Positions 16,324 through 26,333 are shown, numbered from the stretch's first letter. The stretch: DNA of 64,000 bases from an uncultured Prevotellaceae bacterium (GCA_902782305.1 CACZMV010000004.1:62001-126000); one strand, 5' to 3'. Translations and numbers: made by a program. Notes: generated by a model from the sequence alone, not told the origin.

Positions 16324-17748
16324 ATGAAAAACGGAAAGACATGTTTTGGCGTGATCATCGGTACTCGCGCCTATTTTAACTCAGAGTTGGCCAAGGACGT
16401 GCGCAAGCAGCTGTTGAAAACCCTCGAAGACGGTGGCTATGAGTATATCATCCTGCCTGAGGATGCCACGCCGACAGGCTCCAGCAGCATCGAGACGCGT
16501 GAGGACGGACTGAAGGTTTCAAAACAGTTCCGTCAGCATCGCGACGAGATTGATGGTATCATTGTCAGTCTGCCTAACTTCGGTTTTGAGATTGGTATCA
16601 TCAATGCCATCAGCGATGCCGACCTGAACGTACCCGTGATGGTACAGGCTTGCGACGACGAGAACGATAAGGTTGACCTTGACTCACGTCGTGACGCCTT
16701 CTGTGGCAAGATCAGTGTGTGCAACAACCTCTATCAGTATGGCATTCCCTTTACGGACACTACCCTGCACACCTATTCTATCTACGACCCCTTGTTGAAG
16801 AAAGACATCGACCGCTTTGCAGCTATCTGTCGCGTAGTCAATGGTTTGCGCCATTGTCGTTTGGGGCAGATTGGTACACGCCCCTTAGGCTTCAACACTT
16901 GTCGTGCCAGTGAAAAACTGTTGCAGCGCTCAGGTATCACCGTTGTTCCTGCCGACCTCTCTGAGATTCTCTATGCAGCTCAGAAAATCAAGGACGACGA
17001 TCCTAAGTTCATTGAGATGTGCAATCGTACCTGCAACTACGCCAAGGTGCCCGATTCTTACAAAGAGAAGTTGGGCTTGCAGGCTAAGTTCAGTGTGGCT
17101 GTAGAGAACTGGATTGAAGCCAACGATGTGCAGGCTGTTGCTATTCAGTGCTGGGATTCTCTGGAGCAGAACTATGGTTGCGCTCCTTGCGTCACCATGT
17201 CGATGCTGAGCGAAAAGCTGATTCCTGCTGCCTGCGAGACCGACCTTGCCGGAGCTATCTCCATGTATGCTCTTTCACTGGCTTCGCAGAACGCTCCTGC
17301 CCTACTCGACTGGAACAACAACTTCGCTGAGGATCGCAACAAGTGCGTGTGCACCCACTGTGGCAACTTCCCCAAGCAGTTTGTAGGCAATGGCGATTTG
17401 AAGCTCGGACCTTTGGGTGTGTTAGGTCGCACGTTGGGCAAGATTAACACCTTTGGTGCTGTCTATGCAAAGGTATCAGAAGGCCCATTTACCTTCTTCC
17501 GCATCTCTACCGACGATCCAAAGGGCACCATCAAGGCCTATCTGGGCAAGGGTCAGCTCACCAACGATCCTTACGGAATGGATGGCTGTATCGCAGTCAC
17601 GAAGGTTGACAACCTGCAGAAGCTGATGAAGTACATCTGCAAGAACGGTTTCGAGCATCATGTGGCTATGTGTCGCACCGATGTCGTCGACATTCTGAAC
17701 GAGGCCATCGAGACTTATCTCGGCTGGGACCTCTACGTTCACGAATAA
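16324..17748 (+). CDS. L-fucose/L-arabinose isomerase-like protein
   Basis: A 474-residue cytoplasmic protein. The N-terminal Rossmann-like part (CFGVIIGTRAYFNSELA) and DGIIVSLPNFGFEIGI match the L-fucose isomerase-like fold. IQCWDSLEQNYGCAPCVTMS and PAACETDLAGAISMYALSLAS resemble the metal-binding glutamate/aspartate region (CETD). A cysteine-rich CVCTHCGNFP segment near residue 340 is unusual but occurs in related proteins. Aldose-ketose isomerisation is the likely reaction, substrate unknown. It lies downstream of the transketolase-kinase genes on the same strand and converges with a phosphatase gene, leaving a 3-nt gap. Confidence 0.78.
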   Translation: MKNGKTCFGVIIGTRAYFNSELAKDVRKQLLKTLEDGGYEYIILPEDATPTGSSSIETREDGLKVSKQFRQHRDEIDGIIVSLPNFGFEIGIINAISDADLNVPVMVQACDDENDKVDLDSRRDAFCGKISVCNNLYQYGIPFTDTTLHTYSIYDPLLKKDIDRFAAICRVVNGLRHCRLGQIGTRPLGFNTCRASEKLLQRSGITVVPADLSEILYAAQKIKDDDPKFIEMCNRTCNYAKVPDSYKEKLGLQAKFSVAVENWIEANDVQAVAIQCWDSLEQNYGCAPCVTMSMLSEKLIPAACETDLAGAISMYALSLASQNAPALLDWNNNFAEDRNKCVCTHCGNFPKQFVGNGDLKLGPLGVLGRTLGKINTFGAVYAKVSEGPFTFFRISTDDPKGTIKAYLGKGQLTNDPYGMDGCIAVTKVDNLQKLMKYICKNGFEHHVAMCRTDVVDILNEAIETYLGWDLYVHE

Positions 17749-17751
17749 TGT

Positions 17752-19749
17752 TTATCTGATCTTAAAGCAGAACATAGTGAGGTCATCATTAGGTTCTGCT
17801 CCATTACGATGTTGCTCTACTTCGCGCGAGAGTGTACTAATTACCTTGGTAGCACTCTCGAAGCGAATAGAGCGCAATATTTTTAACATGCGTTCTTCGC
17901 CAAACTGCTGGCGCTGAGGATTCTCTGCCTCGTTCAGTCCATCGGTATAAAGGAACATGGGACGACCTTTGATGGTATCTATCTCTTCACCCACAAACTT
18001 CAATCCACTCCATAAGCCTATGGGCGCATTGGAGTGAATCTTCATGAACGAACCACCCTCAGCATCACCTCCAAGCACAGGAGGATTATGTCCTGCATTG
18101 CAGTAATCCAGATGACCTGTGGTCAAATCGACAAGGGCGATGAACATCGTGACAAACATACCACTTTTGTTGTTCTCCGTCAACTCGTCGTTCAGTCTTG
18201 TAGCAATCTCCTCAGGCATCATGCGCTGTTTGGCCAACGCACGGAACAGTCTGGTCACCTGCGCCATCACGAGCGAAGCAGGCACTCCCTTTCCACTGAC
18301 ATCACCCACACAGAAATACAGCACATTGTCTATCTGGATGTAGTCATACAGGTCGCCACCCACCTCACGAGCTGGAGTCATTGAGGCAAAGATGTCAAGA
18401 CCTTCCAACTTTGGGAATTCGTGAGGTACCATTGACATCTGGATGTCACGGGCAATACGCAGTTCTGACTCCATCCTTTCCTTCGCGGCTTTGGCTAAGG
18501 CTATCTGATGCAGCGCCTTACGACGATACATGGAATAGATGACAAAGAAGGTGGTGATGAGCAACAATACGACAACCAGTCCGATGAATCGCTGGCTAGA
18601 TATTTCCACCTGCTGACGCGCTATCTCTGCTTCCTTCTGTTGAGTCTGATACATCGTTGTCAACTCTGCCATCTCGCTCTGCTGATAGTCATTAACTGCA
18701 GAGTCGAGCGCCATCATTACTTTCTCAGCCACCACCCAAGCCGAATCCTTGCGACCCGCTTGGACGTTTGCCTTGAATTTGCCGACATAGTGCTTACGGA
18801 TGTTGTCGAGCGACAATCCTCCATTCTTCTGGCTCATTCTGCTATCAAGCTGCATGTATATATCAGCAGCCTCGTCAAAGCGCTTGTTTTTCATCAAGTA
18901 ATTGATCATCTTCCAGCGTCCATCCTGGGTCTTGGAGTATGCTGTTTCCTGATATTCTTCAAAGGCTTTAGCTGCTGCTTCTTTATCCTTATTAGCGCCC
19001 GCTATCTTGATTTTGAGCTGGAGCAACAAGGCCTGCATCTTGTCAATCTTCTCCTCCTTCGCATCAGGATACGTCTTAAAGACATTCAATAGTGAGTCAG
19101 CACGATGATACCACATAGTGGCCTTCTCTGGTTGCTTCACCTCCAGATAGTCCTTCGCAATGTTTGAAAGACCGATGATGGTGTTACGCATCGAATAGTC
19201 GGTGGTATCTGTTTTCAAGGCCAAGAGGAAATTGTCGAAAGCCTCGTTCATCGTCTCATCAGCAGCCTCTGCTTGTTCCAATTCTGTCTGACAACTGCCC
19301 ACCACTTGCAGGAGCATTGCCTTGAACAAAGGTTTCTGTTCCTGCGACTTGTCTATTCGCTTCAAGGCCTCAGAGGCAGTACGGATAGCACCTTCAAAAT
19401 CGTTCTTCGTCACTTGACGATTAGCCAAGAATGTGGCAGCATGGATGTACGACGCAAGGTCGTCGTCGCTGGGATTCTTTTCGTCGAGCACCTTCTTCCA
19501 ATACAGTTCGGTATAATACCTCATGCCTTTGCGCTCATAGGCATATCCACGACGGAAGTTAGCCTTCAGCGCAGAAATGCTTTTACAAGCTTCCAAGCTG
19601 TCGACAAGCGCCAACACACGGTCGTCATCTCCCGTTTTCAGGGTAGCTGTAATCAAACTGTCTGCCTGACTTGTCTTCTGCTGGTTGACGGTTTGATGGC
19701 ACGAACATACCAACAAAACCATTAGTGTCAAAAAAAAGCTCTTTCTCAT
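17752..19749 (-). CDS. Second lipobox-TPR-transmembrane SpoIIE-type phosphatase
   Basis: A 665-residue paralogue of the protein at 8452-10509. The signal sequence leads to Cys17 (LLVCSC), then TPR-like helices, a membrane segment (RFIGLVVVLLLITTFFVIYSMY), a short coiled coil and the PP2C/SpoIIE domain. Motifs are RIARDIQMSMVPHEFP, GGDLYDY, GDVSGKGVPASLVMAQVTR, NAGHNPPVL, YTDGLNEA and NDDLTMFC. All acidic metal ligands look present. Sensing would be periplasmic or at the membrane and output a cytoplasmic protein dephosphorylation. It has its own promoter and no obvious partner gene. Confidence 0.88.
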   Translation of the reverse strand: MRKSFFLTLMVLLVCSCHQTVNQQKTSQADSLITATLKTGDDDRVLALVDSLEACKSISALKANFRRGYAYERKGMRYYTELYWKKVLDEKNPSDDDLASYIHAATFLANRQVTKNDFEGAIRTASEALKRIDKSQEQKPLFKAMLLQVVGSCQTELEQAEAADETMNEAFDNFLLALKTDTTDYSMRNTIIGLSNIAKDYLEVKQPEKATMWYHRADSLLNVFKTYPDAKEEKIDKMQALLLQLKIKIAGANKDKEAAAKAFEEYQETAYSKTQDGRWKMINYLMKNKRFDEAADIYMQLDSRMSQKNGGLSLDNIRKHYVGKFKANVQAGRKDSAWVVAEKVMMALDSAVNDYQQSEMAELTTMYQTQQKEAEIARQQVEISSQRFIGLVVVLLLITTFFVIYSMYRRKALHQIALAKAAKERMESELRIARDIQMSMVPHEFPKLEGLDIFASMTPAREVGGDLYDYIQIDNVLYFCVGDVSGKGVPASLVMAQVTRLFRALAKQRMMPEEIATRLNDELTENNKSGMFVTMFIALVDLTTGHLDYCNAGHNPPVLGGDAEGGSFMKIHSNAPIGLWSGLKFVGEEIDTIKGRPMFLYTDGLNEAENPQRQQFGEERMLKILRSIRFESATKVISTLSREVEQHRNGAEPNDDLTMFCFKIR

Positions 19750-19773
19750 CCTTCATTTATGCTTTCTCGCCTG

Positions 19774-19804
19774 CAAAGTTATGAATAAAAAACGGTACTA
19801 CAAA
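19774..19804 (-). promoter_or_regulatory. Promoter of the second phosphatase gene
   Basis: On the minus strand TAACTTTG (19781 to 19774) with TTTG (19804 to 19801), 19 nt apart, 25 nt before the ATG at 19749. Confidence 0.65.
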
Positions 19805-19856
19805 AAAGAAAGAGAATAACTTTCGCTCGAAAATATAAAGAAAAATAGATTTTTCT

Positions 19857-19887
19857 TTTGTTTTTTTCTCGCTTATTCGTATCTTTG
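19857..19887 (+). promoter_or_regulatory. Promoter of the GH3-sensor-GH67 operon
   Basis: TTTG at 19857-19860 and TATCTTTG at 19880-19887, 19 nt apart, 33 nt before the GH3 ATG. Confidence 0.7.
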
Positions 19888-19919
19888 CGAACAGAATAAC
19901 CCAAAACAATGCAAATCGT

Positions 19920-22256
19920 ATGAAGAAACAAATCTCCATAGGGCTGATGGCCTTGTTTATGACTATGACAATGAATGCGCAAACAAAACTGAGAGCTGAT
20001 AATATTGACGAGGTGCTGAAGGCTATGACGCTGGAGGAAAAAGCACAACTGCTCGTAGGCGGAGGTAACGACGGATTCGTTGGTTCTGGTGCCATGATGG
20101 GACATCAGGAGAAGCTGGTGGCTGGTGCTGCAGGTACAACGGTAGGCATTGACCGACTGGGTATTCCCACCACAGCACTTTGCGATGGACCTGCTGGCGT
20201 ACATATTGACGCCAAGCGTAAAGGGGACACCAAGACCTACTATGCTACAGGATTCCCCATTGGCACATGTCTGGCCTCTACGTGGAACACGGAATTGGTG
20301 GAACAAGTGGGACAAGCCATTGGTAATGAAACGCTGGAGTATGGTTGTGACGTTATCCTGGGTCCTGGCTTGAACCTGCATCGAAATCCGCTTTGTGGAC
20401 GTAACTTCGAATATTACTCAGAAGACCCTATCGTAACGGGTATGATTGGTACGGCTGTAACCAAGGGCATTCAGAGTCAGGGCGTTGGTGTGAGCATCAA
20501 GCACTATGCTGTGAACTCACAGGAAACGGCTCGTACAAAGGTGGACGAGCGAGTAAGTCAGCGTGCACTGCGTGAACTATACCTGAAAGGCTTTGAGATG
20601 ACCGTTCGTCAGAGCGACCCTTGGACCGTAATGTCGGCCTATAACAAGGTAAACGGAACATATGCACAGGGCGACAAAGACTTGCTCACAACGATTCTGC
20701 GCGACGAATGGGGATTCAACGGTATCGTGATGACTGACTGGATTGTCAGACGATCCGACTTGCCCGTAAGTCAGGAAGTAGAGGCAGGCAACGACCTGAT
20801 GATGCCTGGTTATCCTGCTCAAGCCAAGGAAATCATAGAAGATGTAAAGGCGGGTCGCCTGGACATCAAAGAGGTGGACCGCAATGTGCGCAATATGCTG
20901 GAATACATTGTGAAGACCCCTCGCTTCAAGGGTTATCAGTACTCTAACAAGCCCGACTTGAAGGCACATGCTGAGATTACACGCCAATCGTCTACTGAAG
21001 GAATGGTGCTGCTGAAGAATACGGGTGTTTTGCCCATGAAGAACCTGAAAACAGTGGCTCTGTTTGGTGTTAATAGCTACGACTTCTTCTCTGGTGGACT
21101 GGGTTCTGGTTGTGTCAATGTGCCTTATGTAGTGGATATGTTAACTGGACTGAAGAACATAGGTGTGAGCACTACTCCCCTATTGACTGAGATTTACCAG
21201 AACTATGTGAAATATGCCAAGGCAAAGTTGAAGGCAGACAAGAACCCCATGATGTGGTTCTTGGATCAAGGTCAGCCCAAGTTGGACGAGATAGAGATAT
21301 CAGAACGTTGCGTACAGCATGAAGTGATAGGTGCTGATGCTGCCATTGTAACCATCGGTCGTCAGGCTGGAGAGGGCATTGATCGCAAGATCGATGGAGA
21401 GTTCAACCTCTCGAAGATGGAACAAGACATGATATTCCGTGTGAGCGACCAGTTCCATGCTCAAGGCAAGCCCGTCATTGTAATCATCAATAGTGGTAGT
21501 GTGATGGAAACAGCTTCTTGGCGCGACCGTGTAGATGCCATTCTGTGTGCTTGGCAACCTGGCGAGGAAGGTGGCAACAGTGTGGCCGATGTGCTGACAG
21601 GAAAGGCTAACCCCAGTGGCAAGCTCACCATGACTTGGCCTATTGCTGCTACAGACCATCCTTCCACGAAGAATTTCCCACAGGATTATGATATGTACAC
21701 CTATCGTGAAATGAAGGGATGGGATGCTGGCATTCCCAATGAGGACTTCACCAACCACGAGGAAGACATCTATGTGGGCTATCGCTACTTCGACACCTTC
21801 CAGAAGCAGGTGGCTTATCCCTTCGGCTTCGGCCTGAGCTATACCACCTTCGCATTCAGTCAGCCTAAGGTGAAAGTGAACGGCGATTTGGTCACCGTTA
21901 CCATTACCGTTAAGAACACGGGCGATGTTAGCGGCAAGGAAGTGGCACAAGTTTACGTGACTGCCCCCAAGGGACAATTGGAAAAGCCCATGCAGGAACT
22001 GAAAGCCTTCGCTAAGACGCGCATTCTGCAACCAGGCGAGAGTCAGACACTCACCATGACGATCCAGAAGCGCGACCTAGCCTCGTTCGATGAAGCTAAT
22101 TCACAGTGGATTACAGAGGCTGGCAACTACACCTTCCGCATTGGTTCTTCATCGCGTGACATCCATGCTACAGTGGGTGCTAAACTGACGGAATATACTG
22201 AGAAAGTACATAACGTCATGGCACCCAAACAAGCATTAAACCTACTGAAACAATAA
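19920..22256 (+). CDS. Glycoside hydrolase family 3 beta-glycosidase
   Basis: A 778-residue secreted or periplasmic enzyme with signal peptide MKKQISIGLMALFMTMTMNAQ. The TIM-barrel domain carries ALCDGPAGVH, GPGLNLHRNPLCGRNFEYYSEDP and SIKHYAVNSQE. The nucleophile region reads GIVMTDWIV, with Asp in the usual place. A second alpha/beta domain and a C-terminal fibronectin-like domain (VTVTITVKNTGDVSGKEVAQVYV) complete the normal layout. GH3 enzymes release terminal glucose or xylose. Sharing an operon with GH67 favours xylo-oligosaccharides, an inference. First gene of a three-gene operon. Confidence 0.93.
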   Translation: MKKQISIGLMALFMTMTMNAQTKLRADNIDEVLKAMTLEEKAQLLVGGGNDGFVGSGAMMGHQEKLVAGAAGTTVGIDRLGIPTTALCDGPAGVHIDAKRKGDTKTYYATGFPIGTCLASTWNTELVEQVGQAIGNETLEYGCDVILGPGLNLHRNPLCGRNFEYYSEDPIVTGMIGTAVTKGIQSQGVGVSIKHYAVNSQETARTKVDERVSQRALRELYLKGFEMTVRQSDPWTVMSAYNKVNGTYAQGDKDLLTTILRDEWGFNGIVMTDWIVRRSDLPVSQEVEAGNDLMMPGYPAQAKEIIEDVKAGRLDIKEVDRNVRNMLEYIVKTPRFKGYQYSNKPDLKAHAEITRQSSTEGMVLLKNTGVLPMKNLKTVALFGVNSYDFFSGGLGSGCVNVPYVVDMLTGLKNIGVSTTPLLTEIYQNYVKYAKAKLKADKNPMMWFLDQGQPKLDEIEISERCVQHEVIGADAAIVTIGRQAGEGIDRKIDGEFNLSKMEQDMIFRVSDQFHAQGKPVIVIINSGSVMETASWRDRVDAILCAWQPGEEGGNSVADVLTGKANPSGKLTMTWPIAATDHPSTKNFPQDYDMYTYREMKGWDAGIPNEDFTNHEEDIYVGYRYFDTFQKQVAYPFGFGLSYTTFAFSQPKVKVNGDLVTVTITVKNTGDVSGKEVAQVYVTAPKGQLEKPMQELKAFAKTRILQPGESQTLTMTIQKRDLASFDEANSQWITEAGNYTFRIGSSSRDIHATVGAKLTEYTEKVHNVMAPKQALNLLKQ

Positions 22257-22269
22257 ACCAATTATAAAA

Positions 22270-23835
22270 ATGAAAAGACTAGCCATAATACTACTGACCA
22301 TTGTTGCAACCTTGACCGCAAGTGCTGACAACTTAGGTTTCTCTAAGTATCGGCCCGTGGTGATTGCCCTCGACCTGGATTACGCTCCACTGGAATATGT
22401 GGACCAGGAAGGATTGCCGAAAGGTCTCGACGTGGAGCTGACCCAGACATTGATGCAACGGCTTGATGTGCCTTATACCTATCGTCCAAATACTTGGGAG
22501 GCCATTACAGGTGATGTCCTGAATGGACGTGTCGACTTGGCCATGATGGTTTATTCGCCCTATCGCCAGTCTATTACCAACTACTCACGCGCTGTCTTCA
22601 AGCTCTACTATCAGGTGGTTTTCCGCAACGACCGTAAGGATGCTGATGAGTTTAACATGCGTCAGATAAAAGGTAAGAAGATAGCCTATATGTCCAGTCG
22701 TCCCATTACAGACACACTGACCAAGGCTGGCGCCGTACTCAACGTAGTGCGCGACCTGCCCAAAGCCCTGCAAGACTTGTCTGCAGGTGAGTACGATGCT
22801 GTTATCTGCTTCCGTTATCAAGCGAAATACCATATCCACAAACTGCATCTGACCAACCTTTCGACAGAGGACTTGACGCTGACCCCTCGTGAATATTGCT
22901 ACGTTAGTAATAACCGCAAACTGATAGATGCCATTGACCGCGAGCTGATAAAGATGGACAAAGAAGGTGTCATTGATGACATCTATGGCGACTATATCTC
23001 CCAATTGGACAGTTTCCATTTGCCCCAATGGGTCTGGTGGCTGATAGGAAGTGTTATCTGTTTCGCTCTACTGCTCTTGATATATATGCAGCATCGTCAT
23101 AACAAACGGTTGCATTTAGAGATGCGACGTGCGCAGAAGTCGGAGCAATTGAAGACCGTCTTTCTGGCTAATGTCAGTCACGCTCTGCGCACCCCACTGA
23201 ATGCTATTATCGGTTTCAGCGATATGCTTAGGGTGGATGACAAGGATGAGATTCCTGTTGAAGACCGCAAGCAAATGCTAGCTCAAATCAATACCAATGG
23301 TCATCAACTGCTCTATTTCATCAATGAATTACTGGAACTCTCAAACATCGAAGGTGGTGGACTACAGTTTACGCGTGTCACTACAGATCTCAGAGAAGTG
23401 ATGGAGAACTACAAAGAGGAAGTAGAGAGTAAACTGCAAGAGGGTGTGGTGCTGAATATCGAGAGTCCTCATCAGAAATGTATTGCCGAAATAGACACTG
23501 GCATGCTTCGCCACGTCATGATGCATCTGCTGACCAATGCCATTCGTCACACATTACAAGGCAGCATCACAATACAATACAAACAACAGGACTATGGTCT
23601 CTACTTCGCTGTCATCGATACGGGTGAAGGTATACCAGAAGACCTGAAGAACAACATCTTTGCACTTTTAAACGATAAAAATACTTTTGTTCAACAAGAA
23701 GCCCCAGGACTGGGACTCTCTATCTGCAAGTCTATCATTGATGCCGTTCACGGACATATCGGTATGACTACTGAGCAAGGAAAGGGTTCGACATTCTGGT
23801 TCTGGGCACCCTGTAAAATTTTAAGTATACAATGA
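22270..23835 (+). CDS. Sensor histidine kinase with periplasmic solute-binding (SBP_bac_3-like) domain
   Basis: A 521-residue inner-membrane kinase. After a signal sequence (ending TASAD) comes a solute-binding domain, about residues 30-245 (VVIALDLDYAPLEYVDQEGLPKG then DVELTQTL). One membrane helix (WVWWLIGSVICFALLLLIYM) follows, then HisKA with SHALRTPLNAIIGFSDML, whose His is the phosphorylation site. The ATPase domain has TNAIRHT, DTGEGIPEDL and GLGLSICKSI. There is no receiver domain and no response regulator in the operon, so its partner is elsewhere. Its stop overlaps the GH67 start (ATGA), suggesting coupled translation. It probably senses a sugar or acid from the polymer degraded by its neighbours. 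Confidence 0.88.
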   Translation: MKRLAIILLTIVATLTASADNLGFSKYRPVVIALDLDYAPLEYVDQEGLPKGLDVELTQTLMQRLDVPYTYRPNTWEAITGDVLNGRVDLAMMVYSPYRQSITNYSRAVFKLYYQVVFRNDRKDADEFNMRQIKGKKIAYMSSRPITDTLTKAGAVLNVVRDLPKALQDLSAGEYDAVICFRYQAKYHIHKLHLTNLSTEDLTLTPREYCYVSNNRKLIDAIDRELIKMDKEGVIDDIYGDYISQLDSFHLPQWVWWLIGSVICFALLLLIYMQHRHNKRLHLEMRRAQKSEQLKTVFLANVSHALRTPLNAIIGFSDMLRVDDKDEIPVEDRKQMLAQINTNGHQLLYFINELLELSNIEGGGLQFTRVTTDLREVMENYKEEVESKLQEGVVLNIESPHQKCIAEIDTGMLRHVMMHLLTNAIRHTLQGSITIQYKQQDYGLYFAVIDTGEGIPEDLKNNIFALLNDKNTFVQQEAPGLGLSICKSIIDAVHGHIGMTTEQGKGSTFWFWAPCKILSIQ

Positions 23836-25676
23836 AAAGAATACTATTATCACTATTTATCCTCTTCAGCCTGCACAGTGTTGCTGAAGATGGTCATCAG
23901 TTGTGGCTACGTTACAAACCCGTTAACAAGGCAAAGGTTACTTGTGACCTGCAATCGCCTACTATCGACATTGTCCGTCAGGAACTCCAGACCTATTACA
24001 AAGGTGCTGACATTGCCCTACGCATTGATGCTTCGATGCCTGATGATGATGGTTACCGCTTTGACGGAAAGACACTCTCTGCCCGTCGTGAAGCAGGATT
24101 GCTTTATGGTGCTTATGCACTGCTTCGTGGAGAAAAGGAAGAGTCGCATCCTGTCTTTAACCTGCGCCTGCTAAACCATTGGGACAACTTGGATGGTAGC
24201 ATTGAACGAGGCTATGCTGGTGAGAGCATCTTCGAATGGTTCCATCTGGACGAACAACTGATTCGTGACTATGCTCGCGCCAATGCCTCCTTAGGTATTA
24301 ATGGTTCAGTGCTAAACAATGTCAATGCTTCGCCCAAAATGCTGACAACTCCTTATCTAAAGGAGGTAAAGAAGATTGCCGATATCCTGCGCCCCTATCA
24401 TATTAAGGTATATCTCAGCATCAACTTCGCCACACCTATGGCACTGAAGGAAACGAAAACTGCAGACCCATTGGATAAGAGTGTGGCTAAGTGGTGGAAG
24501 AAAAAGGCCAAGGAAATCTATAAGCTGATTCCAGACTTTGGTGGTTTATTGGTGAAAGCCAATAGCGAGGGACAACCTGGTCCTGGCGACTTCGGTCGAA
24601 CACATGCCGATGGTGCCAATATGCTGGCAGATGCCCTGAAACCATTTAACGGCATCGTGATGTGGCGCTGTTTCGTTTATGGTGCTAACCATAAGGGAGA
24701 GGATCGCGTGAAACAAGCTGTCTCTGAGTTCAAGCCTCTGGATGGTAAGTTCCGCGACAATGTGATTCTGCAGACCAAGAATGGTCCGTTGGACTTCCAG
24801 CCTCGTGAACCTTACAGTCCCGTGTTTGACCAGATTAAACAGACACCCAACATGGTGGAACTTCAAATTACGCAAGAGTATCTGGGACAAAGCCGTCATC
24901 TTGTCTATCTGGCCCCCATGTGGAAAGAGTTCTTCGACTACGTATCGCCTTCTCAACTGAAAGGTATTGCAGGTGTAGCCAACATCGGCAAAGACAAGAA
25001 CTGGTGTGGTCATCACTTCTCACAGGCTAACTGGTATGCCTTTGGACGCTTGGCATGGAACCCCTATCTTTCATCCAAAAAGATAGCCAAAGAATGGCTT
25101 AAGCAGACTTTCACTAAAGATAAGGAGTTTGTTTCAACCATGTCGAAAGTGATGGAAGAAAGTCGTGAGGCTTGTGTCAACTATATGATGCCTCTGGGTC
25201 TGCACCACATCTTCAAGTTTGATCATCACTACGGTCCAGAGCCCGATGGTTTCATAGCCAGCTATCCTTTGGAGTGGTGCCCCGTTTACTATCACAAAGC
25301 CAACAACGACAGTATCGGTTTTGATCGCTCCAGTACAGGAACGGATGCCACCAGCCAATATCGTGAGGACATCGCGCGTACCTATAATAATATAGAGACC
25401 TGTCCTGAGAACCTGTTGCTGTGGTTCCATCGTGTACCTTGGACTTATCGCATGAAAGACGGTTCCACTTTGTGGGAATCACTGCAATATCATTATAATC
25501 TGGGTGTCATTACCGTTGAGTCACATCATAACATCTGGCACACCAAGATGCGTCATTTCATTGACGAGCAACGTTGGCGCGAGGTGGATGAGAGACTGGA
25601 AGACCAATTGCAGAACGCACGCGAATGGCGTGACGTCTGCCTAAAGTACTTTGGTCAATTCGCAGAAAAGAAATAA
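23832..25676 (+). CDS. Alpha-glucuronidase, glycoside hydrolase family 67
   Basis: A 614-residue enzyme with signal peptide MKRILLSLFILFSLHSVAED. LLNHWDNLDGSIERGYAGESIFEW, RANASLGINGSVLNNVNA, YLSINFATP, GGLLVKANSEGQPGP and TPNMVELQITQEYLGQSRHLVYLAP are GH67 signatures. The C-terminal helical domain is present (VPWTYRMKDGSTLWESLQYHY). The enzyme removes 4-O-methyl-glucuronic acid from xylo-oligosaccharides. This is the strongest evidence that the operon handles glucuronoxylan. The stop codon abuts the stop of the convergent NigD-like gene with no gap. Confidence 0.95.
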   Translation: MKRILLSLFILFSLHSVAEDGHQLWLRYKPVNKAKVTCDLQSPTIDIVRQELQTYYKGADIALRIDASMPDDDGYRFDGKTLSARREAGLLYGAYALLRGEKEESHPVFNLRLLNHWDNLDGSIERGYAGESIFEWFHLDEQLIRDYARANASLGINGSVLNNVNASPKMLTTPYLKEVKKIADILRPYHIKVYLSINFATPMALKETKTADPLDKSVAKWWKKKAKEIYKLIPDFGGLLVKANSEGQPGPGDFGRTHADGANMLADALKPFNGIVMWRCFVYGANHKGEDRVKQAVSEFKPLDGKFRDNVILQTKNGPLDFQPREPYSPVFDQIKQTPNMVELQITQEYLGQSRHLVYLAPMWKEFFDYVSPSQLKGIAGVANIGKDKNWCGHHFSQANWYAFGRLAWNPYLSSKKIAKEWLKQTFTKDKEFVSTMSKVMEESREACVNYMMPLGLHHIFKFDHHYGPEPDGFIASYPLEWCPVYYHKANNDSIGFDRSSTGTDATSQYREDIARTYNNIETCPENLLLWFHRVPWTYRMKDGSTLWESLQYHYNLGVITVESHHNIWHTKMRHFIDEQRWREVDERLEDQLQNAREWRDVCLKYFGQFAEKK

Positions 25677-26333
25677 TTAAAGCGCAAACTGCTTCTCCAG
25701 CGTACCGTTATAAGTGCGGATAGAAAGTCGCACACTGTCAGGACGGTCCTGGGGAAGCAGTATGCTTACATAGCGGCGATTGGTGTAATATTCAGGAGCA
25801 TCACCCTGACTATGCAACAAACGATAGTAAGCTGTTCGTGTTTGGTCAGGATTCACTAACACTGTATCACGACAAAGAGCCATGGCATGAACGCCCTCCG
25901 AATCTTCCACACGTCCATTCTTCAACAGCAATCCCATATTGATATACTTCCCATTTCTAGTCAACCATACGCTTTCCACACCCAGAGGGTCTTGGGGCTG
26001 TTCCTTAAAGCGCCAATGTTCAACAGGACGCAACACACCCATCTGTCCCATCGCTACAGCCTCAGCCATTCCACTTGTTAACTTATTGAAATAGACGATA
26101 GCACGATAAACCGTGTCAGGACGTTGTATCCATGATGAGGTGGCAGGAGTTGTCAAGGTGTATTCCTCTCCCTCGTCAGTCAAGAAACTGACACCTTGCT
26201 TCTGACTATTAACGGTCAGCTCAGCAAAGTCGCCCTGCATCTGTGAATACTGTCCCTCGCCTTTCTCATAGCTGTCTGTTTCGCAGGAGAAAAGCAGGAA
26301 GGCAAAAAGTGAAAAGGCAAACAACTTCTTCAT
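25677..26333 (-). CDS. NigD-like lipoprotein
   Basis: A 218-residue protein with lipobox Cys17 (FLLFSCETD). An N-terminal OB-like region (DFAELTVNSQKQGVSFLTDEGEEYTL) and a C-terminal beta region (EYYTNRRYVSILLPQDRPDSVRLSIRTYNG) match NigD-like proteins of Bacteroidetes, whose role is unclear. It overlaps the acyltransferase gene by 4 nt and is the last gene of the PASTA-rluD-ddl-acyltransferase operon. Confidence 0.75.
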   Translation of the reverse strand: MKKLFAFSLFAFLLFSCETDSYEKGEGQYSQMQGDFAELTVNSQKQGVSFLTDEGEEYTLTTPATSSWIQRPDTVYRAIVYFNKLTSGMAEAVAMGQMGVLRPVEHWRFKEQPQDPLGVESVWLTRNGKYINMGLLLKNGRVEDSEGVHAMALCRDTVLVNPDQTRTAYYRLLHSQGDAPEYYTNRRYVSILLPQDRPDSVRLSIRTYNGTLEKQFAL

